The notes: generated from the letters alone by a model not told the origin. Shown: positions 1-8,874, counted from the stretch's first letter. The stretch: 64,000 nucleotides of DNA from Acinetobacter nosocomialis NIPH 2119 (GCF_000368085.1 NZ_KB849239.1:3189715-3253714), one strand, 5' to 3'. Numbers and translations: made by a program.

Positions 1-15
1 GAAAGCTAACAAATC

Positions 16-46
16 AACTGCCCAATAGTTTTACTGTTGGGCAGTT
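16..46 (+). terminator. Hairpin between the upstream gene and hutI
   Basis: A perfect 10-bp inverted repeat (16-25 with 37-46, arm AACTGCCCAA) encloses an 11-nt loop and is followed by only a short T run. It ends about 15 nt before the hutI ATG. It may be the terminator of the preceding gene, which lies outside the window, or a partial attenuator inside the hut operon. The weak U tract makes full termination uncertain. Confidence 0.5.
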
Positions 47-60
47 TCGAGGATAGGCTA

Positions 61-1266
61 ATGAAAAAACTTTGGCAAAACTGCCATATTGCGACCATGC
101 AAAATGGGCAATATTCTTATATCGAAGATGCTGCAATTGTCACAGAAGGGCATCTCATCCACTGGATTGGAAAACAACAACAACTTCCTGCCGACACTTA
201 TTCCGAAACAGTTGACTTAAATGGTGCTTGGGTAACTCCAGGGTTCATCGACTGTCATACGCATAGCGTATTTGGTGGCAACCGTAGTGTTGAGTTTGAA
301 AAGCGCTTACAAGGCGTAAGTTATGCTGAAATTGCTGCAAGCGGTGGTGGTATTGCCAGTACTGTTCGTGCAACCCGAGAAGCCAGTGAAGAACAACTCT
401 TAAACTCAGCACTGAAACGTATTCGCTGTATGCAGCAAGACGGTGTCACCACCATTGAAATTAAGTCTGGCTACGGACTCAATTACGAAAACGAGCGCAA
501 AATGCTGCGTGTAATCCGTCAAATTGGTGAAAAATTACCGATGACGGTCAAAAGTACCTGTTTGGCTGCCCATGCGTTACCGCCAGAGTATAAAGACCAA
601 AGCGATGCTTATATCGAGCATATCTGTACAGAAATGTTGCCTAAACTACATGCTGAAGGTTTAGTCGATGCTGTAGACGCATTCTGCGAGCATTTAGCCT
701 TTTCACCTGCTCAGGTTGAACGTGTTTTTAAAACGGCACAATCATTGGGGCTACCCGTTAAACTTCATGCTGAACAGCTTTCATCGCTCGGTGGCTCAAG
801 CTTAGCAGCACGTTATCATGCTTTGTCGGCTGACCATTTAGAGTACATGACCGAAGATGATGTCAAAGCAATGGCAGAGTCGGGTACGGTTGCTGTGTTA
901 TTGCCGGGTGCCTTTTATTTATTGCGTGAAACACAATACCCACCAATTGAAAGTCTGATTAAGCATGGCGTGCGTATTGCGCTGTCGAGTGATTTAAATC
1001 CGGGTACATCTCCAGCACTTTCTGTACGTTTAATGCTGAATATGGGCAGTACGTTATTCCGTTTAACACCTGAGCAAGCTTTAGCGGGTGTCACCATTCA
1101 TGCTGCACAAGCGCTCGGTTTAGAGCAAACACACGGCAGTTTGGAGCAGGGTAAAGTCGCTGACTTTGTAGCTTGGGATATTGAGCATCCATCTGAAATT
1201 GTTTACTGGCTTGGCGGAGATTTGCCTAAGCGAGTTGTTCAGCATGGACAAGAAGTTATTTTTTAA
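61..1266 (+). CDS. hutI: Imidazolonepropionase HutI
   Basis: HutI hydrolyses 4-imidazolone-5-propanoate to N-formimidoyl-L-glutamate, the third step of histidine breakdown in the cytoplasm. The protein is 401 residues, the family's usual length, and has the amidohydrolase metal motif [13 protein letters not shown] near residue 70, the KSGYGL segment, HAEQLSS and the late [10 protein letters not shown] block. The ATG at 61 is chosen over an upstream in-frame TTG at 37 because GAGGAT at 49-54 is a well-placed ribosome binding site and the encoded N-terminus is typical. hutG follows 10 nt after the stop, so both are probably on one transcript. The other hut genes must lie upstream of the window. 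Confidence 0.95.
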   Translation: MKKLWQNCHIATMQNGQYSYIEDAAIVTEGHLIHWIGKQQQLPADTYSETVDLNGAWVTPGFIDCHTHSVFGGNRSVEFEKRLQGVSYAEIAASGGGIASTVRATREASEEQLLNSALKRIRCMQQDGVTTIEIKSGYGLNYENERKMLRVIRQIGEKLPMTVKSTCLAAHALPPEYKDQSDAYIEHICTEMLPKLHAEGLVDAVDAFCEHLAFSPAQVERVFKTAQSLGLPVKLHAEQLSSLGGSSLAARYHALSADHLEYMTEDDVKAMAESGTVAVLLPGAFYLLRETQYPPIESLIKHGVRIALSSDLNPGTSPALSVRLMLNMGSTLFRLTPEQALAGVTIHAAQALGLEQTHGSLEQGKVADFVAWDIEHPSEIVYWLGGDLPKRVVQHGQEVIF

Positions 1267-1276
1267 ACGGTGTCAC

Positions 1277-2197
1277 ATGAATCACACATTTAAATGGCAA
1301 GGCCGACATGATGGCGAGGGTGAAGCACATCAACGTATTCACCATATTGTGAACACCACCCAACATGCCGAATTTGCCCTGATTGGTTTTAGCTCTGATG
1401 AAGGCGTGAAACGTAACAAAGGCCGCGTCGGTGCTGCCGATGCACCAGATGCAATCCGCACGCAACTTGCTAACTTACCGATTCATCGCCCAGTCAGTAT
1501 TGTCGATTTGGGTACGGTGACTTGTGAATACGGCAATTTAGAGCAAGCACAAAGCGAATTAGCTGAACAAGTCGCAAATAGCCTAGAACACGGCTTAAAA
1601 CCTGTTGTATTGGGCGGTGGACATGAAGTTGCTTTTGGTAGCTTTAGCGGTTTATTCCAATATGTACAAGCCAACGCGCCAGATAAAAAAATCGGCATTA
1701 TTAATTTTGATGCCCATTTTGATTTGCGTGAAGCAGAGCATGCCACCTCTGGAACACCTTTTTTACAAGCAGCTCGTCTTTCAGAACAGCATCAAAAACA
1801 ATTTAATTATTTATGTATTGGGGTTGCCAACCATGCTAATACTAAAATTTTATTTGATACTGCTGATGCGCTAAATTGTTCATATTTACGCGATCATGAG
1901 GTTAATATTTTTAACCTACCAAATGTGCTTGCAGCGGTTGATGCTTTTATTGAAAAAGTAGACTGTTTGTACGTTACGATTGATTTAGATGTCTTCGCGG
2001 CTGCGGTTGCACCGGGGGTCAGTGCGCCAGCCGTAAAAGGAATTGATTTAGCTACTTTTGAAGCAATTTTTAAGCATATTCAAGAGACTGGCAAAATCAA
2101 ACTTCTAGATATTGCTGAGTGCAATCCAAAATTTGATTTGGACAATCGAACAGCAAAACTGGCTGCGTATATTGTTTATCAATATTTATTTTCTTAA
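1277..2197 (+). CDS. hutG: Formimidoylglutamase HutG
   Basis: HutG is a manganese enzyme of the arginase/agmatinase fold that splits N-formimidoyl-L-glutamate into glutamate and formamide. The 306-residue protein carries the arginase-family metal motifs: GGGHEVAFG, NFDAHFDLR and the later TIDLDVFAAAVAPGVSAP. The reading frame is open upstream into hutI, but the ATG at 1277 gives the normal family length and starts 10 nt after the hutI stop; earlier starts would overlap hutI by more than 20 nt. It ends the hut operon, since a terminator hairpin follows at 2224. Confidence 0.95.
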   Translation: MNHTFKWQGRHDGEGEAHQRIHHIVNTTQHAEFALIGFSSDEGVKRNKGRVGAADAPDAIRTQLANLPIHRPVSIVDLGTVTCEYGNLEQAQSELAEQVANSLEHGLKPVVLGGGHEVAFGSFSGLFQYVQANAPDKKIGIINFDAHFDLREAEHATSGTPFLQAARLSEQHQKQFNYLCIGVANHANTKILFDTADALNCSYLRDHEVNIFNLPNVLAAVDAFIEKVDCLYVTIDLDVFAAAVAPGVSAPAVKGIDLATFEAIFKHIQETGKIKLLDIAECNPKFDLDNRTAKLAAYIVYQYLFS

Positions 2198-2223
2198 GAA
2201 ACAATTTTTAATGTAAAAAATGA

Positions 2224-2259
2224 AAAAGTGCACTGAGATCGCTCATGTGCGCTTTTTTT
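2224..2259 (+). terminator. Intrinsic terminator after hutG
   Basis: The arms AAAGTGCAC and GTGCGCTTT pair with one G-T wobble and are followed by a run of seven T. It lies 27 nt after the hutG stop. Confidence 0.75.
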
Positions 2260-2451
2260 GACTTTCTGGTAAATTAAAGTCAAATAGGGAATATAGATAG
2301 CAACTATAAATAATTTAATTAAAAAGAAAATTAATTTATAAAATCATTGAGTTAAAAAAATACTCGATTTTTACACTATTTTATAGGCTGCTTGGCACGT
2401 AATTTGTTTTGTCTATATTTTAAACTTCGTTAAATATGTTTGGATAATTAA

Positions 2452-4278
2452 ATGAAAAACAGAACCTTACATTTTGCTTGTATCAGTGTTTTATTTTGGA
2501 TGTCTCATTCGTCTAATGCTACAACCCCCGAAATAAATACAAATACCATCGAAAAATCACAATCTAAGCAAAACACTAATGTCTCTGTTCGGGTGAAAGC
2601 TTTAAATCAGCTTTTACAAGAACAATGGGAATATACTTTGAAAAATAATCCTGAAACTGCAACGACTTTAGGCGATTTACGCTACAACGATCGATGGACC
2701 GAATTTTCAAAAAATCAGATCGAGAAAGATAAAAAAACTACTCAAAATTTTTTAAAACGTTTTGAAGCGATTGATAGCACAGGGTTTTCAGCAACTGATC
2801 AATTAAATAAAGATTTAATGATTTATCAGTTGAAAGAGACACTTAAAAATTATGATTTGAAATTGTATGAGATGCCTTTCAATCAAATGTGGGGGCTACA
2901 TTTACAATTTCCGGGATTTATTAGTTCGATTCCATTTAACAATGCTAAGCAATATCAAGACTATATTGCTCGTTTAAAACAAATTCCTCTTATTCTTGAT
3001 CAAGGTATTCAGTTAGCAAAACAAGGACAAAAAGATGGTTTGATGCCACCCAAGTATTTAATTGAAAAGGTGGCAAAGCAGATTGATAGTATTGCAGCTC
3101 CAGCAGGGAAAGACAGTGTATTTGCTTCTCCATTAAAGCAATTTCCAAATAACATTTCGAAAGCAGAACAAGAACGTTTAAGCCGTGAAATACTACAGGC
3201 CATAGATCAGAATGTTCGGCCTGCTTATCAAAAACTTGGAACATTTATTCAGAAAGATTACTTACCCCATGGACGACAACATGAGGGTATATGGAGCTTG
3301 CCAAATGGTGATGAGCTTTATCGTTTTTATGTAGAAAACAATACGACAACCTCTGAAAGCCCTGAAACTATTCATCAGCTCGGGTTAAAAGAAGTTGCTC
3401 GTATAGAAGCGGAAATGCTGAAAATTGCTAAAACACAAGGTTTTAATGACTTAAAAAGTTTCCAACAATCCTTAAAAACAAATCCTGCGGTTTTCCCAAA
3501 ATCTCGTGAAGAAATTTTAGAGATTTATCGCGGGTATATTGCCCAAATGCAACCGGAGTTGCCAAAGCTATTTGGTTTATTACCCAAAAATAAAGTCGAA
3601 GTTTTACCTGTAGAGCAATATCGAGAAAAAGAAGCGGCAGGTGCGGAGTACCACCAAGGCACGCCTGATGGTTCACGGCCCGGACAGGTATATGTGAATA
3701 CTGGCGACTTCTCTGAACGTTCCAAAATATCCATGGAAGCAACTGCTTACCATGAGGCAATTCCCGGCCACCATATGCAGATTGATATTGCCCAAAATCT
3801 GCCAAACTTGCCGATGTTTCGAAAGCAACCTAACCACACTGCTTATATAGAAGGATGGGCACTTTATGCCGAACAATTGGGTAAAGATGTTGGTTTTTAT
3901 AAAGACCCGCTTTCAGACTATGGAAGACTATCGAGTGAGTTGTTCCGTGCTTGTCGTTTAGTGGTTGACACTGGTGTGCATTATAAAAAATGGACCCGTC
4001 AGCAAATGATTGATTTTATGCGAGAACACTCAGCTTTAGATGAACCAGATATTCAGGCAGAGGCCGACCGCTATATTGCTATTCCTGCACAAGCATTAGC
4101 ATACAAGATGGGCCAACTCAAAATTTTAGAGTTACGGGAACTCGCCAAACATGAGCTTGGAGACCGTTTTGATATCAAAGCGTTCCATGACATGGTTTTA
4201 AATGCAGGAACATTGCCTTTAAATATACTCGATGCCCGTATTAAAAATTGGATAAAGGAACAAAAAGCGGCAGCTTAA
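2452..4278 (+). CDS. DUF885-family exported protein, metallopeptidase-like
   Basis: A 608-residue protein of the DUF885 (PF05960) family. The N-terminus has a signal-peptide-like stretch of about 23 residues with hydrophobic core CISVLFWM, ending near SNA, so it is probably periplasmic or outer-membrane attached. The family hallmark HEAIPGHH at residues 434-441, followed by the EGWALYAEQLG block, resembles the zinc site of gluzincin peptidases (HExxH-like with a downstream Glu). Members are annotated as peptidases, but substrates are mostly unknown. It stands alone, preceded by an AT-rich 250-bp leader and followed by its own weak terminator. Confidence 0.85.
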   Translation: MKNRTLHFACISVLFWMSHSSNATTPEINTNTIEKSQSKQNTNVSVRVKALNQLLQEQWEYTLKNNPETATTLGDLRYNDRWTEFSKNQIEKDKKTTQNFLKRFEAIDSTGFSATDQLNKDLMIYQLKETLKNYDLKLYEMPFNQMWGLHLQFPGFISSIPFNNAKQYQDYIARLKQIPLILDQGIQLAKQGQKDGLMPPKYLIEKVAKQIDSIAAPAGKDSVFASPLKQFPNNISKAEQERLSREILQAIDQNVRPAYQKLGTFIQKDYLPHGRQHEGIWSLPNGDELYRFYVENNTTTSESPETIHQLGLKEVARIEAEMLKIAKTQGFNDLKSFQQSLKTNPAVFPKSREEILEIYRGYIAQMQPELPKLFGLLPKNKVEVLPVEQYREKEAAGAEYHQGTPDGSRPGQVYVNTGDFSERSKISMEATAYHEAIPGHHMQIDIAQNLPNLPMFRKQPNHTAYIEGWALYAEQLGKDVGFYKDPLSDYGRLSSELFRACRLVVDTGVHYKKWTRQQMIDFMREHSALDEPDIQAEADRYIAIPAQALAYKMGQLKILELRELAKHELGDRFDIKAFHDMVLNAGTLPLNILDARIKNWIKEQKAAA

Positions 4279-4298
4279 AATAAAATTTGAAATTTAGG

Positions 4299-4323
4299 TC
4301 AGGTCCTCGTTGGGCCTGATTTA
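4299..4323 (+). terminator. Weak terminator-like hairpin after the DUF885 gene
   Basis: TCAGGTCC pairs with GGGCCTGA (one wobble) over a 5-nt loop. The following T run is short. Confidence 0.45.
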
Positions 4324-4377
4324 AAAACCAATAGAAAACAGAATATAATAATAAAAAATATATTTTCGAAACTAGAA

Positions 4378-5016
4378 ATGGAAAAAAACCTAAAACAATA
4401 TCAGGCTATTATTTTTGATTTAGATGGCACTTTAGCCGACTCCTTTCATTTTTTTCTAAGCGTTTTAAATCAACTTTCCGCAAAGTATAAGTTTAAATCG
4501 GTAAGCCTTCACGAAGTCGAGTACTACAAACAACTTACGCCTAGAGAAATTATGAAAGAGATGAATGTTTCTAGGTGGAAACTGCCTTGGATTGCGAAAG
4601 ATTTTATTCAGTTAATGAAAGAAAGAGATGAAGAAATTCATTTGTTTGAAGGTATGCGGGACCACTTAATTGAACTGCATAAGCGTGGATATACGCTCGC
4701 AATTATTACTTCAAACTCTAAAGAAAACTGTCAAAATGTACTCGGTAAAGAACTCTGTGAGCTTTTTAGTCATATTGATGGCGGCTCGTCTATATTTGGC
4801 AAAGCGAAGCGGATAACGCGTGTTCTCAACATTTTGGATGTAAGTAAAAACCATGCCATTTATGTCGGCGACCAAACCACCGATGGCGAAGCTGCACATA
4901 AAGCAGGTATTGATTTTGCTGCGGTAGGTTGGGGTTATACATCGGCCGAAAAATTAAAAACCATTCAGCCCAAAGTCGTGCTAACAGACTTGGCAACCAT
5001 GAAAGAATTTTTCTAA
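4378..5016 (+). CDS. HAD-superfamily hydrolase, phosphoglycolate-phosphatase type
   Basis: A 212-residue haloacid-dehalogenase phosphatase. Motif I is DLDGTLADS near residue 16 with the nucleophile and acid aspartates, motif II is the IITSN block, and motif III/IV is YVGDQTTDGEAA. A helical cap of about 70 residues follows motif I, as in class C1 enzymes related to Gph. The exact substrate cannot be read from the sequence; phosphoglycolate or another small phosphate ester is possible. murI starts 23 nt downstream on the same strand, so the two are probably co-transcribed. Confidence 0.85.
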   Translation: MEKNLKQYQAIIFDLDGTLADSFHFFLSVLNQLSAKYKFKSVSLHEVEYYKQLTPREIMKEMNVSRWKLPWIAKDFIQLMKERDEEIHLFEGMRDHLIELHKRGYTLAIITSNSKENCQNVLGKELCELFSHIDGGSSIFGKAKRITRVLNILDVSKNHAIYVGDQTTDGEAAHKAGIDFAAVGWGYTSAEKLKTIQPKVVLTDLATMKEFF

Positions 5017-5039
5017 ATATATGAAATGCAGGACAAACC

Positions 5040-5840
5040 ATGAATAACAATAACAACCCGATTGGAATGATTGACTCTGGTTTAGGTGGGTTGTCTCTCT
5101 TTAAGCATATTCGGCAGGCTCTTCCGAATGAAGACATTATCTATTTCGCCGACTCGAGATATGTCCCTTATGGAGACAGAGAAAGCGACTGGATTGTTTC
5201 ACGAACCACGCATTTAATTTCAAACCTAGTTGCTCAAGGTAAGTGCAAAGCGATCGTGATTGCTTGTAATACTATGACAGCTGTAGCGGTTGAAACTATT
5301 AGAGCGCAAATTAATGTCCCACTTATTGCGATAGAACCAGCGGTAAAACCTGCTGTGGCCATGACCATGAGCAAGCATATTGCTGTTTTGGCAACGGCAA
5401 CCACGGTGAAGGGCAAAAACTTAAAAAGTTTAATTGAAACGTATGCGCAAGATATTAAAGTATCTTTGGTGCCGTGTATTGGTTTGGCTGAAAAAATTGA
5501 AACGGGCAAAGCACATACAGCGGAGGTTAAGGATTATTTAAAAAATATTTTGGCACCGTTGGTCGAGCAAAAAGTCGATACGATTATTTTAGGATGCACA
5601 CATTATCCGTTTGTTTCAGACACGATTCAGGAAATTGTAGGGCGTGATATTCAAATTATTGAGCCTTCCGAAGCTGTAACAGCCCAATTAATACGGCAGC
5701 TCAATCAGTATCATTTAAGTTCTGAAAGTCCAAATGAAGGGAACCATATTATTTGGACCAGTTCAGACCCGTTGGAAGTTGCGGACGTTACTTTTTCTTT
5801 GTTAGGTACGCGATTACCCGTAGAAACTACTGGTTTTTAA
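5040..5840 (+). CDS. murI: Glutamate racemase MurI
   Basis: MurI interconverts L- and D-glutamate and supplies D-glutamate for peptidoglycan. The 266-residue protein starts with the family motif PIGMIDSGLGGLS and has both catalytic cysteines in context: IACNTMTA and LGCTHYPF. Length and motif order are normal. It follows the HAD hydrolase by 23 nt and ends in a 14-nt tail-to-tail overlap with the LysE-type exporter on the other strand. Confidence 0.95.
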   Translation: MNNNNNPIGMIDSGLGGLSLFKHIRQALPNEDIIYFADSRYVPYGDRESDWIVSRTTHLISNLVAQGKCKAIVIACNTMTAVAVETIRAQINVPLIAIEPAVKPAVAMTMSKHIAVLATATTVKGKNLKSLIETYAQDIKVSLVPCIGLAEKIETGKAHTAEVKDYLKNILAPLVEQKVDTIILGCTHYPFVSDTIQEIVGRDIQIIEPSEAVTAQLIRQLNQYHLSSESPNEGNHIIWTSSDPLEVADVTFSLLGTRLPVETTGF

Positions 5841-6450
5841 AACCAAGAAAAACGCCTAGCCCCATAAAAATGAGACCACCCATCACTGACATAGATTTTT
5901 GGGGCTTCTTTGATTTAGTTAATTTCTGACTAATGTAATTGGCTAAAAACACACAAACCACATCAGCAGAAACGAAGATTAGATTTACAATCATTCCTAA
6001 AATGATGAATTGAGACCAAACTGGAAAATCTAATGAGGTATTAATAAATTGAGGTAAAAATGCGATATAAAAAATAGCGGTTTTAGGGTTTAAAACTTCG
6101 ACCAGAATGCTCTGCTTCAAAGATAACTGACCATTTTCAACATTTTGCTGAATAGTAGGGGACGAGGCAGATCTAATTAATTTAATGCCTAACCAAACTA
6201 AATACAATGCACCTAAAATTTTAATAATATCATAGAGTTTTGGAATAATTTGAAAGATGGTGGTTAGGCCCAAAGACGCCGCTATGATATGAAAACAGCC
6301 TCCTAAGAAAATTCCAAATGCAGCCATTAAACCAGATTTTCTACCGCGGGAAAGCGTCTGTGCAGCGGTATACAGCATTGCTGGACCCGGAATATAAGCA
6401 AAAATAATTGTAGTAATTAAAAATGTAATGAATAACTCTAAAGAAATCAT
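5827..6450 (-). CDS. LysE/RhtB-family amino-acid exporter
   Basis: A 207-residue integral membrane protein with about six hydrophobic segments and the family's N-terminal motif AYIPGPAMLYTAAQTLSRGRK, plus EVLNPKTAIFYIAFLPQF in the middle. LysE/RhtB proteins export amino acids such as threonine, homoserine or lysine across the inner membrane; the substrate here is unknown. It is transcribed alone and its 3' end overlaps the end of murI, so the two genes converge. Confidence 0.88.
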   Translation of the reverse strand: MISLELFITFLITTIIFAYIPGPAMLYTAAQTLSRGRKSGLMAAFGIFLGGCFHIIAASLGLTTIFQIIPKLYDIIKILGALYLVWLGIKLIRSASSPTIQQNVENGQLSLKQSILVEVLNPKTAIFYIAFLPQFINTSLDFPVWSQFIILGMIVNLIFVSADVVCVFLANYISQKLTKSKKPQKSMSVMGGLIFMGLGVFLGFKNQ

Positions 6451-6561
6451 GTTTTACCTATCTTATTGTTGCTGTTTTTGAATGAATTTTAAACAATTTA
6501 AAGTATAAGAAATTTATAAGTATTTCAATTTTATAATCAGATTTACTTCTATAAAACTCAA

Positions 6562-6598
6562 AATCATCCAAAGAATGATTTAAATTCTTTGGATGATT
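6562..6598 (-). terminator. Long hairpin downstream of the 405-residue protein gene
   Basis: A perfect 15-bp inverted repeat (6562-6576 with 6584-6598, arm AATCATCCAAAGAAT) with a 7-nt loop. It lies just past the stop of the minus-strand gene ending at 6636, and on that strand a T-rich tail follows. It is probably the terminator of that gene. Confidence 0.6.
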
Positions 6599-6635
6599 GA
6601 AAATAAGCCTATTTAGCTTTTGGAGTCACTGCCTA

Positions 6636-7853
6636 TTAAGCACTTTTAAGTTCCCAGCGCTGTTTTGGGTCATCAGATCGTTGACTAATACCTACAGATG
6701 AACCCCAGATATGTGTCAGTACAGCATCTGGTTGGCCTTCTACAAAGATATAACCATCTTCAAATGCCCAATTAGTTTGGTACTGGCGACCCGCGCCTTG
6801 TAAGAAAACATCGCCACTATGCCAATTAACTGGTTTTATTTCTTTACCATTGGTACTGTTCAATGCTGTTTGCAGTTGTTCAAAAGATTCATTTGATTTT
6901 AAGCTGACTTTTAAAATCTTTTTGACCGTATCCATATTTTTTTCATTGGTATGTAAATCTAGAGTTTTTCTAAGCTCTAGAAGGACTTTTACGGCTTCTT
7001 TTTTGAGGTCTTGAGTATTTTCATATTCTTTATATGCTTTTACATGAAGTTCCGCCATGCTCTCTTTCTTCATATTTTTTAGTAGAGCATCGATATTGTC
7101 ATGGCGTAAATGCAATCGGAACTCTGACCTTGTAGTCCAATCTTTTTGATCCAAGACATCTAATTGCACAGAGGCAAGAATGATCTTATAGATTTGTTCA
7201 TTATGCTGAGCGAAAGGATTCACAGGCAAATCTTTAAGTTCAGGAATATCTAAAAATAGCAAAGGAGAGGAAGCATATTCATGGAACTTTTGTTCGATGC
7301 GACGAATTGACTCATGAGCGAGTACTGCATCTAAAAAGTCATTCAGCTTAGTCTCATCAAGTTTACCAACAAGCTCCGATTTAATCGTTTCTTCGCCGTT
7401 ACTATCAATAAAGGTATCTAATAGACTAACGATATCAAGACAATCACTGGTTTTTAAGTGGGCGAGTGTTTCTTCATCTTGCTTTGGTAAAAGAGTAAGG
7501 AAATGCTCTAAGTCCTTATCTAATAATTTATATGCAATCGCATCTGTCTTAACATAAGCACCGAGTACCCAACTAGAACGAATATCTTTAACTTTGTTGT
7601 ATAGCTTATTCTCTCGCCCACTGCGATAGTCGCGGCTGTCAAAATACCAAAGTTCTTCGTCTATGTTTTTAACCTTGTCATGTACTGTAAATAGTCGATC
7701 ATTTGTATGCGAGTAAGCTATCTTACCCGTTTCTCCAAGTGAACTTACAGCATCTTGTAAGCCATGGGTTTGTCCACCGTATGCGCTTGCGATACACGCA
7801 CCTGTTTCTTTGTTAACGATTCTAAAGTTTCCACCTGGAAATCCATTAGCCAT
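6636..7853 (-). CDS. Unrecognised protein, possible beta-trefoil split by a helical insert
   Basis: I do not recognise this 405-residue protein. The first 100 residues contain beta-rich segments such as GNFRIVNKETGACIAS (about 8-23) and ELWYFDSRD (67-75). The last 60 contain GYIFVEGQPDAVLTHIWG and end with PKQRWEL, like the final repeat and QxW motif of ricin-type lectins. The middle, about 105-335, is charged and helical with many Leu, Glu and Lys. It therefore looks like one carbohydrate-binding trefoil interrupted by a helical domain. There is no signal peptide or membrane segment. The start is secure: AAGGAG lies 11 nt upstream of the ATG. It stands alone beside an accessory region and could be a lectin-like toxin or defence protein. 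Confidence 0.6.
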   Translation of the reverse strand: MANGFPGGNFRIVNKETGACIASAYGGQTHGLQDAVSSLGETGKIAYSHTNDRLFTVHDKVKNIDEELWYFDSRDYRSGRENKLYNKVKDIRSSWVLGAYVKTDAIAYKLLDKDLEHFLTLLPKQDEETLAHLKTSDCLDIVSLLDTFIDSNGEETIKSELVGKLDETKLNDFLDAVLAHESIRRIEQKFHEYASSPLLFLDIPELKDLPVNPFAQHNEQIYKIILASVQLDVLDQKDWTTRSEFRLHLRHDNIDALLKNMKKESMAELHVKAYKEYENTQDLKKEAVKVLLELRKTLDLHTNEKNMDTVKKILKVSLKSNESFEQLQTALNSTNGKEIKPVNWHSGDVFLQGAGRQYQTNWAFEDGYIFVEGQPDAVLTHIWGSSVGISQRSDDPKQRWELKSA

Positions 7854-8372
7854 GATCAGTCGCTCCTTATAATTAGAAAGTTTTGTAATAGTCGAAATTT
7901 ATAGTTATTAGGCAAATTTCGAAGCGTGATTTATATCATAATTTTTCACATATAAATCCAAGCATTTTTGTTGGTTTTTGTATATAACATATTGATTTAA
8001 ATGTATTTATTAGAATATCTTAATAAATGGCTGAGACTGTGTTTTAGAGCTTTATGAGCACACTAAAAAGCCCAATATACTTTTAAATCTATATAACGTA
8101 CTGATGGTCTTTTGCTTTCTTAGATAAAAATTACCCGTAAAAGCTATAGAAAATTAAACTCTAGAAAAGATGATAAGAGGTGTTTGCTTATCATCTTATA
8201 TTTTTATATAGATTGTTAAATTGAAATTAAATATTAATCTATTTCATTAGCTAAATATATATAACTCAATTTTATATTTTAAATTTAATTAAAAACTGTA
8301 AATAAATAACAAGAATAATATTATTTAAATATAAATAAAATGATTATATTTAAACTTTTTTATTAAAATAAA
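7854..8372. other. AT-rich non-coding spacer with one orphan terminator
   Basis: About 520 bases upstream of the C4-like RNA promoter. I see no credible open reading frame. The part near 7860 should contain the promoter of the minus-strand 405-residue gene. The only clear structure is the hairpin at 8167-8204. Confidence 0.6.
8167..8204 (+). terminator. Orphan intrinsic terminator
   Basis: A perfect 11-bp stem, AAGATGATAAG with CTTATCATCTT (8167-8177 and 8187-8197), a 9-nt loop and a T-rich tail. No gene on the plus strand ends here, so it implies a short untranslated transcript starting between about 7860 and 8160. Confidence 0.55.
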
Positions 8373-8401
8373 TTGACGTAATTAAAATCACCAATTATTA
8401 T
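8373..8401 (+). promoter_or_regulatory. Sigma-70 promoter for the C4-like RNA
   Basis: TTGACG at 8373-8378 and TATTAT at 8396-8401 are separated by exactly 17 nt. Transcription would start near 8408, at the first base-paired hairpin of the RNA. Confidence 0.65.
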
Positions 8402-8407
8402 CTCGTT

Positions 8408-8570
8408 GCTGGCCTACATTGCCAGACGGTTTTGACAGACCGTACTTAGCAAATGGGTTATACTTCCTCAGTATTTCCCATGTGGAACCTTTGTGCCCCC
8501 TTTTTCTCTATGGTAGGGCGGAAGGGGGACGCGTTCGCGCGTGCTGGTCGCTAAGTCTAGTCTGTCAACC
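8408..8570 (+). ncRNA. Structured small RNA, C4-antisense-RNA-like
   Basis: A GC-rich island of about 160 nt in very AT-rich DNA folds convincingly. A long-range stem pairs TTGACAGAC (8432-8440) with GTCTGTCAA (8560-8568) and ACTTAGC (8444-8450) with GCTAAGT (8550-8556). Inside are a hairpin ATGGG-ATAC/GTAT-CCCAT (about 8453-8481), a stem of CCCCCTT with AAGGGGG, and ACGCG-TTCG-CGCGT (8529-8542). A small 5' hairpin is CTGGC/GCCAG. This multi-branched layout, with a GGGGGACGC-type hairpin core, resembles the C4 antisense RNA family of phages P1/P7; related small RNAs are reported from Acinetobacter. The family name is from memory and needs a covariance search. Confidence 0.6.
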
Positions 8571-8580
8571 CTCTTTCGTT

Positions 8581-8637
8581 CTACCACCCTAATCAATTGA
8601 CGGTGATTTGGTGGTAGGACTCCATTTTTTAAGGAGT
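8581..8637 (+). promoter_or_regulatory. Leader hairpins downstream of the RNA; the second sequesters a ribosome binding site
   Basis: CTACCACC (8581-8588) pairs with GGTGGTAG (8610-8617), extended by AATCA/TGATT. Directly after, ACTCC (8619-8623) pairs with GGAGT (8633-8637), which contains the Shine-Dalgarno sequence AAGGAG of the leader ORF at 8643. The first arm CTACC could alternatively pair with GGTAG in an apical loop of the C4-like RNA (near 8512), so a switch is conceivable. Confidence 0.5.
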
Positions 8638-8642
8638 TGGCC

Positions 8643-8678
8643 ATGCCATTATTTAAACTCGTTTTCTCTTTTAGTTAA
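8643..8678 (+). CDS. Putative 11-residue leader peptide
   Basis: ATG at 8643 follows AAGGAG (8631-8636) by 6 nt and opens a reading frame of eleven codons, MPLFKLVFSFS, then TAA. The strong ribosome binding site in an otherwise non-coding AT-rich region is the main support. In P1-type C4 loci a small ORF lies between the RNA and its regulated gene; this could be equivalent. It may also be chance. Confidence 0.35.
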   Translation: MPLFKLVFSFS

Positions 8679-8874
8679 CTATTTTATTTATTTAAAATTT
8701 GGGTTTTCTGCGACCTGATTTTTTAAATTTATAAATTATTTCTATTTTAAAATTTTAATTATTTTATTTTCCTGTATTTATGGGAGGATTAACTTTTATT
8801 TAAAAAAATATTTTAATATTTAATCGAATAATATTTTTATTTTATTTAAAGATATAAATAATCATGAGAATAAT

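Noticed and set aside
8045..8070. A string near 8050 resembling the start of a Cas9-type CRISPR repeat (GTTTTAGAGCTTTATG)
   Set aside because: It occurs once, has no repeats or spacers, and no cas genes are near. Chance similarity.
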